NCBI GenBank assembly: GCA_963831385.1
Contig: CAWHPW010000011.1
Coordinates: 496,001-560,000, forward strand
Direction: 5' to 3'
DNA: 64,000 nt
DNA from: JACVRX01 sp963831385
Lineage (GTDB): Bacteria > Actinomycetota > Actinomycetes > Jiangellales > Jiangellaceae
Shown here: positions 17,265-25,627 of the stretch, piece after piece
How positions within the stretch are numbered: the stretch's first letter is position 1
How the letters are laid out: each line of letters starts with the position of its first letter
The notes under the pieces: generated by a model
Told to the model about the DNA's origin: nothing
Database searches by the model: none
What the model saw: the letters and a program-made list of their open reading frames with translations, nothing else
Program-made: the position numbers and the translations under genes

Positions 17265-18138
17265 ATGAACACGAAGGTCCCGGAGGTACGAGGCGATGAT
17301 CGCCGGCAGCGGATCATCGCCTCGCTACGCGTCGACCCCGGGAGCGCGGCAGACCTGGCCGGGCGCGACACGCGCTGGACGGGTGGGGGCGAGTTCGATC
17401 GCCTCTCCGCCACCGAGCTGGACGCCGCCGCCAGGGCGGTCCTCGCCGCTGGCGTCGAACAGCTGGCCGACGCGCAGGAGCTGCTGTGGGCGAGCGACTC
17501 GTACGCCTTGCTGGTGGTCTTCCAGGCGATGGATGCCGCGGGCAAGGACTCGACCATCAAGCACGTGATGTCCGGCGTGAACCCACAGGGCGTGCAGGTC
17601 GTCTCGTTCAAGAAACCGTCCAGTGACGAGCTCGACCACACCTTCCTATGGCGAATCGGGAAGGCGGTACCCGAGCGGGGTCGCATCGGGATCTTCAACC
17701 GATCGCACTACGAGGAGGTGGTGGCCCTTCGGGTCCATCCGGAATGGCTCGACCACCAAAGACTTCCGCAGGGTGACCGCGGGCCAAGCTTCTGGGCGGA
17801 TCGTCATGACGACCTCAACTCCTTCGAACAGCATCTCGACCGCAACGGCACGAAGGTCGTGAAGTTCTTCCTGCACGTCTCCAAGGCGGAGCAGAAACGG
17901 CGGTTCATGGCCCGTTTGGACAACCACGGCCACCTCCACACCGTGGGCGCCGTGGTACGTGATCCCCGCCGATCACAAACACGTTATGCAGGCAATGGCG
18001 GCCGCCATCATCGTCGACACCATCCAAGCGCTCGACCTGCGATGGCCGACTGTCTCAGCCGAAGAGAGAGCCGCCAACGTCGCGTCGCGGCGCGAGTTGG
18101 AAGCCGAGTCAGACACGATAGATAGGAGACAGGTATGA
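17265..18138 (+). pseudogene. ppk2: PPK2-family polyphosphate kinase with internal deletion and frameshift
   Basis: PPK2 moves phosphate between polyphosphate and nucleotides. The first 200 or so residues are normal, with Walker A VVFQAMDAAGKDSTIKHVMS, Walker B region GIFNRSHYEEVVALRVHPEW and FFLHVSKAEQKRRFMARLDN. Intact members then have about 28 residues of lid region before a TSTPWAPWYVIPADHK stretch. Here LDN is followed at once by that stretch in the +1 frame, and the true C-terminus (MAAAIIVDTIQALDLRWPTV onward) runs in that frame to TGA 18136-18138. The uncorrected frame stops at 18125. The old stop still overlaps the next gene as ATGA. Loss of the lid should abolish kinase activity. 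Confidence 0.82.
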
Positions 18139-18383
18139 GCAAATATGCAGTCCTTCGGACCTGGGCCGGCGTCCTCAAGATCATCGGCATCGTCGGCGTG
18201 ATCCTCGCCACTTTCGGCGTGATCTCCTGGGCCATCGAGGTCGACGGCTTCTGGGCCACGATGGGTGTCATCTTCATTGGCGCTCCGATCGCGCTCTTGC
18301 TGGCCGCCTGGCCGATCGCCCTCGGTGAGGCCATGGGCGCCATCGCCGACATCGGCGATTCGGTAGCCGTCCCAGGCAGCTAG
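18135..18383 (+). CDS. small two-helix membrane protein
   Basis: An 82-residue protein with helices VLKIIGIVGVILATFGVISW and GVIFIGAPIALLLAAWPIAL and a short tail. ATG 18135 overlaps the ancestral ppk2 stop (ATGA) and AGGAGAC lies just before it. No family is recognised. Position suggests co-expression with ppk2 and perhaps with the MFS gene 10 bases downstream. Confidence 0.8.
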   Translation: MSKYAVLRTWAGVLKIIGIVGVILATFGVISWAIEVDGFWATMGVIFIGAPIALLLAAWPIALGEAMGAIADIGDSVAVPGS

Positions 18384-18393
18384 CGCTCTTCGC

Positions 18394-20001
18394 ATGACCG
18401 ACGGAGAGAGCACCGAGAGCACCGGTTTGCCCCAAGAGGCGACGGGCGATCGACGGCTCGCCATCTTGCTGGCAATGGCGATGTTCGTGTTGGTCGTCGA
18501 TACATCGCTGATGAACGTGTCGATCTCAGCGGTGGTCCGTGATCTCGACACGACCGTCAGCGGCGTTCAGTCGGCGATCGCGCTCGAGGCGCTGGTATCC
18601 GCCGCGTTCATCCTGATCGGCAGCAAGGTCGGCGATCTCATCGGGCGCAAGCGGGCATATGTGCTGGGCCTGCTCGGCTACGCTGTCGGCGCCCTGGCTA
18701 TGGCCTTTGCCCAAGGCCTGACCGCCATCATCATCTTCTGGGCAATCGTCGGTGGGCTCGGCGCGTCGCTCCTGCTCCCCGCCATGCAATCTCTCATCCA
18801 CGGCAACTTCGAAGGAGCGGCTCAGAAGAAGGCCTACGCTCTCGTCGGGGCAGCGGCCGCGATTGCCGCTGCAGTCGGACCGCTGCTCGGCGGGTTCATC
18901 ACCACCTATTTGTCGTGGCGAATCGCGTTCCTGCTCGAGGTCGTCATCATCGCGATCGTCTTGTCCGGCATCCGACTCGTCCGCGACGCGCCCTATACAG
19001 GCCCCCGACGCGTTGACCCAGTCGGCGCGCTGCTCTCTGTCCTGGGCATGGGCGGCATCGTGTTGGGCATTCTGGTGTGGCAGGAGGGCGGCGAATCCGT
19101 TGCCGCGCTGCTCGCGATCGGTGCCATCGCGATGGCGGGACTCGTCTACTGGCTGGTCCGGCGCAAGCGGCAGGAGAAGCCGACGCTGCTCGACCCAGAT
19201 CTGTTCAAATCCAAGATCTTCAAATTCGGGATCTCTGAGCAGATGCTCCAGCAGATCGCACTGGGCGGCACCATGATCGCGCTGCCGATCTACCTGCAGA
19301 TGGTGCTCGAATACAACGCGATGCAGGCGGGCCTGTCCCTCGCCCCGCTTTCGCTCAGCATGTTCGGAATGGCGATACTCGCTGGGAAGCGGGCAGGGCA
19401 GCGGCGCCCGAGCAGCATCATCCGATGGGGATTCCTGCTCCTCGCGACCGGAATGGTGGTCCTGATCCTGATCGTCCCCCGCGCGGACTCCGGCTGGTAT
19501 CTGGTGGCTCCATTGATCATTGCCGGAACGGGGTTGGGCCTGTTGGTGTCCCAACTCAACAACTACACGCTGGCCCCGATCTCGGATGAGCGGGTCAGCG
19601 AGGCCGCCGGCGTCAACTCGGCGGCGGGGTCATTCGGGCTGTCGTTCGGATTGGCTTTCGCCGGAGCCATCATGCTGGCAACACTGTCCATCACATTCAC
19701 CAACATGGCGCAAGCGAGCACCGTGCTCGCCCCAGCCGAGCAGCAGCGCGTCGCACAGGCGCTGGAGGACGACGCGGAGGTGATGAGCAACACACAGCTC
19801 GAGGAGTTGCTCGTCGGACAACCCGAGGAGGTTCAAGACGAGATCATCCGCATCAACACCGACGCACGACCCCTTGCCCTTCAAGTAGCGCTGCTCATTC
19901 CTCTTCTCGCCGGTCTCGTCGGACTCTTCAACTCATTCCGAATGATGCGCCTACCAGACCCCACGCCATCGGGCTCCGTCGAAGGGATGGCATTGGGCTG
20001 A
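18394..20001 (+). CDS. MFS transporter, DHA2-type (14 helices)
   Basis: A 535-residue major facilitator protein. Motif D-like VVDTSLMNVSISAV is in helix 1, motif A-like GDLIGRKRAY in the first cytoplasmic loop, and motif C-like GPLLGGFITTYLSWRIAFL in helix 5; the count of about 14 helices fits the DHA2 drug-exporter group. A hydrophilic loop of about 70 residues precedes the last helix (EQQRVAQALEDDAEV onward), which is usual for this group. It is probably a proton-driven exporter of unknown substrate. No TetR or MarR regulator is next to it. Confidence 0.93.
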   Translation: MTDGESTESTGLPQEATGDRRLAILLAMAMFVLVVDTSLMNVSISAVVRDLDTTVSGVQSAIALEALVSAAFILIGSKVGDLIGRKRAYVLGLLGYAVGALAMAFAQGLTAIIIFWAIVGGLGASLLLPAMQSLIHGNFEGAAQKKAYALVGAAAAIAAAVGPLLGGFITTYLSWRIAFLLEVVIIAIVLSGIRLVRDAPYTGPRRVDPVGALLSVLGMGGIVLGILVWQEGGESVAALLAIGAIAMAGLVYWLVRRKRQEKPTLLDPDLFKSKIFKFGISEQMLQQIALGGTMIALPIYLQMVLEYNAMQAGLSLAPLSLSMFGMAILAGKRAGQRRPSSIIRWGFLLLATGMVVLILIVPRADSGWYLVAPLIIAGTGLGLLVSQLNNYTLAPISDERVSEAAGVNSAAGSFGLSFGLAFAGAIMLATLSITFTNMAQASTVLAPAEQQRVAQALEDDAEVMSNTQLEELLVGQPEEVQDEIIRINTDARPLALQVALLIPLLAGLVGLFNSFRMMRLPDPTPSGSVEGMALG

Positions 20002-20032
20002 TCTCAAACCCGAACACAGCGGCCGTTGGTCC

Positions 20033-20671
20033 CTAGGAGCGGCGGCGGAAAATGCCGAACGGGACCAGCAGGTACACGGCGACGCCCAGGTAACCGATCA
20101 CTGCGGCCGTCGGGAGGAACAACCCCAGGACCAACATCACGACGTAGCCGGCGAACCCGGGCGTGAGATGCTGGGTTAGAGAAGCTATCTCCTCGTCACT
20201 GACGTCCTGCCGGACGTGCCCCTCACTCACGACGTATCGCCACATCAGGAACAGCAGCACTGCGATGAGCAGTAGGTTCAACCCGTAGATCGTCGCGGCG
20301 ACTCGCTCGGCGTCCCGTTCGCCGAAGTACTCCGCAACCAAACGGGTGGGGAATGGCAGCAACGAGACCAACAGCAGAAGCAGCAAGTTCATCCGCACCA
20401 CCATGGCGTCGGCATACTCCATGTAGTCCGTGATCGCGTTGTGCTCCAACCACGCCACGCCGATGGTCGCGAAACTGATCACGTAGGCGAGATACGACGG
20501 CCACTGTCCCAGCACTTCGGCCAGGAGATCGTCCTCGGAACCCGCGGGCACGGTGATGTCCAGCACCAGGAGCGTGATCGCGATCGCGAACACGCCGTCG
20601 CTGAAGGCCTCCAGACGACCGGTGCTGAGCCGGCGTCGAGGCTGTGAGGTCGACGACCCGCTGTCAGCCAT
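20033..20671 (-). CDS. TMEM175/DUF1211-family ion-channel-like protein
   Basis: A 212-residue membrane protein with about six helices. The family signature GRLEAFSDGVFAIAITLLVL near the N-terminus contains the RxxxFSD motif of bacterial TMEM175 potassium channels. A second conserved stretch, GVAWLEHNAITDYME, follows. Bacterial members form potassium-permeable tetramers; I infer a similar function here. An AGGGTGAAAC-type ribosome site precedes ATG 20671. It is convergent with the MFS gene. Confidence 0.9.
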   Translation of the reverse strand: MADSGSSTSQPRRRLSTGRLEAFSDGVFAIAITLLVLDITVPAGSEDDLLAEVLGQWPSYLAYVISFATIGVAWLEHNAITDYMEYADAMVVRMNLLLLLLVSLLPFPTRLVAEYFGERDAERVAATIYGLNLLLIAVLLFLMWRYVVSEGHVRQDVSDEEIASLTQHLTPGFAGYVVMLVLGLFLPTAAVIGYLGVAVYLLVPFGIFRRRS

Positions 20672-20698
20672 GTTTCACCCTCCGCCTCTGCCTGCGCG

Positions 20699-21685
20699 CT
20701 ACGGGCGCGGTGTGACCAGGTGCGGCGCGACGTCGGCGACGGCTTCCTCGCCGTAGGCCTTCTCCAGCCGCCGCAACACGTCAGCCCGGCTGAGCTCGTA
20801 CTCCTGGGTTCCGACGGTTTCGAGCACGTATGTCGCCAGCAGGGCACCGACCTGGGCTGACCGGGCGAGCGGCAGTCCCCATGCCACCGACGCGATGAAG
20901 CCTGCGCGGAAGGCGTCGCCCACCCCGGTGGGATCGACCGGCGTCGGCTCACCCGCGGCCGGCACTTGGATCTCGGGCTGGCCCACCCGCTCGATCCGCA
21001 CGCCGTACTTGCCCAGGGTGGTGACGCGGACATCGACGCGTGCCAATACCTCATCAGCGCTCCACCCGGTTTTCTTCTCCAGCAGGGCCGCCTCGTACTC
21101 GTTGCTGAACAGGAACGCCGCGCCGTCGACCAGCAGCCGGATGGCCGGCCCGTCCATCCAGGCCAGCTGCTGGGACGGGTCGGCGACGAACGGGTAACCG
21201 CGAATGCGGCATTCGTCGGTGTGCCGCAGCATCGCTTCCGGGTCGTTGGGGCTGATCACGACCAGGTTCAAGCCGCCGACCCGGTCCGCGATCGGCTTGA
21301 GCTCGATGTCGCGGGCTTCGCTCATCGCCCCGGCGTAGAACGTCGCGATCTGGGCGTGATCGTCATCGGTGGTGCAGACGAATCGGGCCGTGTGTCGGAC
21401 CTGTGAGCAATGAACGCTTTGACAGTCGATCCGGTGGCGTTCCAACCAGGACCGGTATTCGGCGAAGTCCTCGCCGACGGCACCCACCAGCACCGGCGAC
21501 AGGCCCAGATTGGCCATCCCGAAGCAGATGTTGGCTCCGATGCCGCCCCGGCGCACCTGCAGGTCATCGGCGAGGAACGACAGCGAGATCTTGTCGAGCT
21601 GATCCACCACCATCGAGTCGGCAAACCGTCCGGTGAAGGTCATCAGGTGATCGGTTGCGATCGACCCGGTGACGGCGATGTTCAC
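20699..21685 (-). CDS. adoK: PfkB-family sugar/adenosine kinase (AdoK/CbhK-like)
   Basis: 328-residue ribokinase-family enzyme. The N-terminal glycine motif is VRRGGIGANICFGMANLGLS and the catalytic motif PVDPTGVGDAFRAGFIASVA carries the general base Asp. DQLDKISLSFLADDLQVRRG and a position beside erpA match the mycobacterial adenosine kinase AdoK (Rv2202c), which lies near a HesB-like gene. I infer adenosine phosphorylation for purine salvage; another nucleoside or sugar is possible. The GTG start appears leaderless. Confidence 0.85.
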   Translation of the reverse strand: MNIAVTGSIATDHLMTFTGRFADSMVVDQLDKISLSFLADDLQVRRGGIGANICFGMANLGLSPVLVGAVGEDFAEYRSWLERHRIDCQSVHCSQVRHTARFVCTTDDDHAQIATFYAGAMSEARDIELKPIADRVGGLNLVVISPNDPEAMLRHTDECRIRGYPFVADPSQQLAWMDGPAIRLLVDGAAFLFSNEYEAALLEKKTGWSADEVLARVDVRVTTLGKYGVRIERVGQPEIQVPAAGEPTPVDPTGVGDAFRAGFIASVAWGLPLARSAQVGALLATYVLETVGTQEYELSRADVLRRLEKAYGEEAVADVAPHLVTPRP

Positions 21686-21692
21686 GGCGGTG

Positions 21693-21698
21693 AGTCTA
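21693..21698 (-). promoter_or_regulatory. -10 element of leaderless adoK
   Basis: On the minus strand TAGACT lies 7 bases before GTG 21685, the spacing expected when transcription starts at or next to the start codon. No ribosome-binding site is present. Confidence 0.6.
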
Positions 21699-21716
21699 GG
21701 TGGTGGCGCCTGGGGG

Positions 21717-21810
21717 AGCCTGTGTTGGGCGATGGCGTCTACGCCCGTCGGCCGACTTCGTCGGCCTCAACGCCCGGCCACACCCCAGACGCCATCGCCC
21801 AACACAGGCT
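21717..21810. repeat. large palindrome with perfect 24-bp arms between erpA and adoK
   Basis: The arm at 21717-21740 (starts AGCCTGTGTTGGGCGATGG) is repeated inverted without mismatch at 21787-21810. The 46-base interior has its own hairpin, GGCCGAC-TTC-GTCGGCC, at 21750-21766. It may act as a strong terminator after erpA, but the nested layout resembles the other palindromic elements of the window. Confidence 0.9.
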
Positions 21811-21850
21811 TGGCGTTCTCTCTACTCGCCCTCGCCGTCGGCGGGTCGGT

Positions 21851-22198
21851 TTAGTGGAAGGAGTCGCCGCAGGCGCAGGAGCCGGTCGCGTTGGGGTTGT
21901 CGATGGTGAAGCCCTGCTTCTCGATGGTGTCGACGAAGTCGATAGTCGCACCGCCGAGGTAAGGCGAGCTCATCCGGTCGACGACGACGTGCACGCCACC
22001 GAAGTCCGTGACTTGGTCGCCGTCTAGGGAACGCTCGTCGAAGAACAGCTGGTAGCGCAGGCCCGAGCAGCCGCCGGGCTGCACAGCGACGCGCAATGCC
22101 AAGTCGTCGCGACCCTCCTGCTCCAGCAGGTTCTTGACCTTGGTGGCGGCGCCCTCGGTGAGGACCACGGCCTGCGTGGTCTCTTCCTGAACCGTCAT
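21851..22198 (-). CDS. erpA: iron-sulfur cluster insertion protein (ErpA/HesB type)
   Basis: A-type carrier that delivers Fe-S clusters to target proteins. The 115-residue protein has all three conserved cysteines: RVAVQPGGCSGLRYQLFF and the C-terminal ATGSCACGDSF. A longer frame reaches 22285, but ATG 22198 with AGGAG 10 bases upstream is the natural start. Plausible clients encoded nearby include quinolinate synthase, lipoyl synthase and the Rieske protein, though this is inference. Confidence 0.94.
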   Translation of the reverse strand: MTVQEETTQAVVLTEGAATKVKNLLEQEGRDDLALRVAVQPGGCSGLRYQLFFDERSLDGDQVTDFGGVHVVVDRMSSPYLGGATIDFVDTIEKQGFTIDNPNATGSCACGDSFH

Positions 22199-22289
22199 AT
22201 CGATCTGCTCCTGGAGTCTCGGGACCGGTCTTCCACTCGAACACCCGGACGGTGCCGGGCATTCCGTGCCGCTCCATCGTCGCACATGC

Positions 22290-23402
22290 TCAGCGTCGAC
22301 TCCACGTCCGCGCCACGCGCGCCGACACTGTCGCGAGGCTCTCGGCCGGATCGTTCATCGCCGCCTCCGCTCCCATGATCTCCACCAGCGAATATGCCGA
22401 TTCGATGCCGTTGGCCCGCAATTCTCGGCTCCCCACCTGCACCGCGCCCGCAATCGCCACACACGGCCGCATGCTCTCGCCGGCGATAGCGGCGACGCCG
22501 GCAACGACCGTGCCTGACATGGACTGCCAGTCGAGCTTCCCTCCACCGGTCAGCACCAGGTCCACGCCCCGGACTGCCGACCGCAGGCCGACCGCGTCGG
22601 CGACCAGAGAGAAGGCTGGCTCACGCCGCGCACCGACCAGCATCAGACCGTAACCGAGCCCGCCCGCCGCACCCGCACCGCTCGCGTCGGCCGGTTCGCG
22701 CCCGGCGAGATGCGCAAATCTGGTCAGTGCGCCGTCGACGTCGACCAGCCGGTCGGGAGCTATCCCTATCCGGGGGCCGAAGACGTTGGTCGAACCCCGC
22801 AGGCCGAGCAGCGGGTTATCGACGTCGGTCGCTGCGATCAGTTCGACACCGCCGAGCTGTGCCTGCGCCGAGCTCAGATCGACGGCACCTAGCGCGGCCA
22901 GCCCGGACACACCAGCGGTGAGGGCGCCGGCAGGTTCGCTGGTGGCCCCCAGCGCCGCGAGTAGGCCGGCGCCGCCGTCGTTGGTGCCGGTTCCCCCGAG
23001 ACCCACGACGATTCTGCGGGCATCCGCCGCAATCGCCTCCACGACCAACTGGCCGACGCCAAAGGTGGATGCCTCTTCGACGGCCCCCCGCACTGGCCCG
23101 GTCCCGGCGTTCGGCAACAGAGACAGGCCGCACGCCTGCGCGGCCTCGATGTATGCCGTCCCGTCCGCCACCAGGAGCGTGGCCGGCACGGGGGTGCCCA
23201 GTGGTCCACGCACGATCACGGCCAGGATTTCGCCGCCGATGGCGTAGTGCAGCACATCGATGAAGCCCGGTCCGCCGTCGGCCATCGGCACGATCGTGAT
23301 CTCGTCCGACGTGGTACGTCGCCAACCCTCGGCGATGGCGTCGGCAGCCTCGGCTGCAGTCAGCGTGCCGGTGAACTGGTCAGGAGCTACCAGCACCCGC
23401 AT
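22290..23402 (-). CDS. glycerate kinase (GarK/GlxK family)
   Basis: Phosphorylates D-glycerate with ATP. The 370-residue product has the family start RVLVAPDQFTGTLTAAEAAD, the PMADGGPGF motif, VVGLGGTGTNDGGAGLLAAL in the centre and ELIAATDVDNPLLG, followed by LVLTGGGKLDWQSMSG near the C-terminus. These mark the bacterial type-I glycerate kinase fold. It is divergent from the GNAT gene with only 17 bases between the two start codons, and its promoter shares the symmetric element described there. Confidence 0.93.
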   Translation of the reverse strand: MRVLVAPDQFTGTLTAAEAADAIAEGWRRTTSDEITIVPMADGGPGFIDVLHYAIGGEILAVIVRGPLGTPVPATLLVADGTAYIEAAQACGLSLLPNAGTGPVRGAVEEASTFGVGQLVVEAIAADARRIVVGLGGTGTNDGGAGLLAALGATSEPAGALTAGVSGLAALGAVDLSSAQAQLGGVELIAATDVDNPLLGLRGSTNVFGPRIGIAPDRLVDVDGALTRFAHLAGREPADASGAGAAGGLGYGLMLVGARREPAFSLVADAVGLRSAVRGVDLVLTGGGKLDWQSMSGTVVAGVAAIAGESMRPCVAIAGAVQVGSRELRANGIESAYSLVEIMGAEAAMNDPAESLATVSARVARTWSRR

Positions 23403-23404
23403 GC

Positions 23405-23417
23405 GGCAGAGTCTGCC
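23405..23417. promoter_or_regulatory. compact bidirectional promoter between glycerate kinase and GNAT genes
   Basis: The 17-base gap contains GGCAGAGTCTGCC, a near-palindrome. On the plus strand CAGAGT (23407-23412) lies 7 bases before ATG 23420. On the minus strand CAGACT (23415-23410) lies 7 bases before ATG 23402. The two -10 hexamers overlap on opposite strands and both genes would be leaderless. Confidence 0.6.
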
Positions 23418-23419
23418 CC

Positions 23420-24205
23420 ATGCGAATTCGGCCGCTGCGTGCCGAGGACGCCGCCGAGGCGGCCGGCCTCTGCCATGCCAACCCCGCCGTCGTCGCTCAC
23501 CTGCTCGAGCACGACCCGTTGGGGTGCTGGGTGGCCGACGATGGGACTGTCGCCGGCGTGGTTCTGTCGACCAGGCGCGACCTGCTGTGGTGTCTGGCTG
23601 CCGTGGCCGTCAACTCGTCAGCGGCTGCCGTCGGGCCGAACCTGCTCCAGGCCGCGCTTGTCTACAGCCAAGGCTGCCTTCGCGGGATGGGGGTACTCAC
23701 CGACGACCCGTCGATCGCCCGATGGGTGCGGATGGCCGGCTTCACACTGCACCCCACAATGCGGCTGACCGGCCAGGTCGACCGGTCTGCCCTGCCGATC
23801 GTCGACGGTGTGCGTGCGGCTACGGAGGTCGACCGGTCGTTCGTCGAATCGGTGGATCGGCGCGTGCGTGGTGCGGCCCGCGGCCCGGACCACGAGCCGT
23901 TGATCGATGGCGCGAGCCTGCTGGTCTGTGACATCGCCACGGGATCGGGGTACGCGTTTCACCGGGATGGCTCACCTGTCGCAATCGGCGCCACCACGCG
24001 CGAGGTCGCCCGGCGGCTGCTGTGGGGGGTACTGGTGCGGGCAGCGCCGCATCGGCCGATCGAGATCGCCCGGCTCTCGGCCGAACAGGACTGGGCCGTC
24101 GACGTCGGTCTCGCTGCCGGGCTCGGCGTGCACGTCGGCGGATTCCTCGCCCTGCGCCACATGCGGCCGCCGGCCCCCTACCTGCCGGCCGCCGTCCTCG
24201 GCTGA
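23420..24205 (+). CDS. GNAT-family N-acetyltransferase-like protein
   Basis: A 261-residue protein with two GNAT-like halves. The first begins MRIRPLRAEDAAEAAGLCHA and includes GCWVADDGTVAGVVLSTRRD; the second begins about residue 135 with VRAATEVDRSFVESVDRRVR. The usual acetyl-CoA loop (Q/RxxGxG/A) is poorly conserved in both, so activity is uncertain. Divergent from glycerate kinase with a shared promoter. Substrate unknown. Confidence 0.75.
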   Translation: MRIRPLRAEDAAEAAGLCHANPAVVAHLLEHDPLGCWVADDGTVAGVVLSTRRDLLWCLAAVAVNSSAAAVGPNLLQAALVYSQGCLRGMGVLTDDPSIARWVRMAGFTLHPTMRLTGQVDRSALPIVDGVRAATEVDRSFVESVDRRVRGAARGPDHEPLIDGASLLVCDIATGSGYAFHRDGSPVAIGATTREVARRLLWGVLVRAAPHRPIEIARLSAEQDWAVDVGLAAGLGVHVGGFLALRHMRPPAPYLPAAVLG

Positions 24206-24241
24206 TCCGCGATTACTCGAACATCTGCTGGGGCCACGATG

Positions 24242-24311
24242 CATTGGCACATTCAGCGGCTCCACAAAGGACTCATATTGCCCTGGGCAACAGCAGTACA
24301 ACGTGCCAATG
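24242..24311. repeat. nested palindromic element upstream of nadA
   Basis: Outer arms CATTGGCAC (24242-24250) and GTGCCAATG (24303-24311) enclose the hairpin TTGCCC-T-GGGCAA (24278-24290). GTGCCAAT recurs at 24324. The GNAT-nadA gap of 193 bases holds nothing else recognisable apart from the nadA promoter area. Confidence 0.7.
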
Positions 24312-24398
24312 ACGACGACTCGGCGTGCCAATCGGTGAGCGGAGGCGTTCGACTTCGCTCGTCGGGGCGAAGCGCGACAACGTGAGACGATTGGTGGT

Positions 24399-25568
24399 GT
24401 GACCACCCAGACGGTTCCGCTGCTTCTCCTGGGCCGAGGAGCCGACCCGCACAGCGAGCGTGGGGTCGAATGCCCCGGCGATCTGCCGCCGGCGAGTGAC
24501 CCGGATCTGGTCGGTCGCGCCCAGCGCGCTCGCGCCGCGCTCGGTGAGCGAGCTTTCGTGCTCGGCCACCACTACCAGCGCGACGAGGTGATCCAGTTCG
24601 CCGACGTGACCGGCGACTCGTTCAAGCTCGCCCGGGACGCGGCCGCCCGGCCCGAGGCCGAGTTCGTCGTCTTCTGCGGAGTCCACTTCATGGCCGAGTC
24701 GGCCGACATCCTCACCGCCGACCATCAGCAGGTGATCCTGCCCGACCTGGCTGCGGGTTGCTCGATGGCCGACATGGCCCGGCTGATCCAGGTCGAGGAG
24801 GCATGGGAGCGGCTCGAAGACGCCGGCGTCGTCGGCGCGACCGTGCCGATCACGTACATGAACTCAGCTGCCGACATCAAGTCGTTCTGCGGGCGTAATG
24901 GCGGTGCCGTCTGTACGTCGAGTAATGCCGAACGTGCCCTGCAGTGGGCGTTCGATCACGGCGAGAAGGTGCTGTTCCTTCCCGATCAGCACCTCGGCCG
25001 CAACACCGCGGTGCTGCAGATGGGGTTGAGCCTCGACGACTGCGTCGTCGTCGACCCACACCGGCCCGACTTTGGTGTGACCGATCAGCAGCTGCGCGAC
25101 GCGACCATGCTGCTCTGGCGCGGACACTGCTCGGTTCACGGTCGCTTCACCGCCGAGTCCGTCGCTGATGTCCGCCGTCGGATCCCTGAGGTGCAGGTCA
25201 TCGCGCATCCCGAGTGCCTGCACGAGGTGGTGCTGGGCGCCGACTACGTCGGGTCGACCGAATTCATCATCAACACCATCGCCGCCGCTCCGTCTGGCAC
25301 ATCGTGGGCCGTCGGGACCGAGCTCAACCTGGTCAAACGACTGGCTCAGCAGCATCTCGACAAGACCGTGGTGTTCCTCGACAAGACGGTCTGTTTCTGC
25401 GCCACGATGAACCGAATCGATCTGCCACACCTGGTCTGGGCGATGGAGAATCTGGTCGACGGGCGGGTGGTGAACCGGATCGAGGTCGATCCCGACACCA
25501 CTCATTGGGCCCGCGTCGCCCTCGACCGGATGCTCGCGCTGCCGGGCCCGGAAGCGGTCAAGGACTAG
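24399..25568 (+). CDS. nadA: quinolinate synthase (NadA)
   Basis: Condenses iminoaspartate with dihydroxyacetone phosphate to quinolinate in NAD synthesis and needs a 4Fe-4S cluster. The 389-residue protein has VLGHHYQRDEVIQFADVTGD, VVFCGVHFMAESADIL, LPDQHLGRNTA, WRGHCSVHGRF, the family stretch VGSTEFIINTI, and TVCFCATMNRIDLPHLVWA, which supplies the three cluster cysteines. nadB and nadC are not in the window. The GTG start has no clear ribosome site; GACGAT seven bases upstream may be the -10 of a leaderless transcript. Confidence 0.95.
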   Translation: MTTQTVPLLLLGRGADPHSERGVECPGDLPPASDPDLVGRAQRARAALGERAFVLGHHYQRDEVIQFADVTGDSFKLARDAAARPEAEFVVFCGVHFMAESADILTADHQQVILPDLAAGCSMADMARLIQVEEAWERLEDAGVVGATVPITYMNSAADIKSFCGRNGGAVCTSSNAERALQWAFDHGEKVLFLPDQHLGRNTAVLQMGLSLDDCVVVDPHRPDFGVTDQQLRDATMLLWRGHCSVHGRFTAESVADVRRRIPEVQVIAHPECLHEVVLGADYVGSTEFIINTIAAAPSGTSWAVGTELNLVKRLAQQHLDKTVVFLDKTVCFCATMNRIDLPHLVWAMENLVDGRVVNRIEVDPDTTHWARVALDRMLALPGPEAVKD

Positions 25569-25627
25569 CACAGCTGCCGCGAGTCGGCATCGCCCCGGGC
25601 GCACGCTGACCCGAGCCGCTGCCGGTG

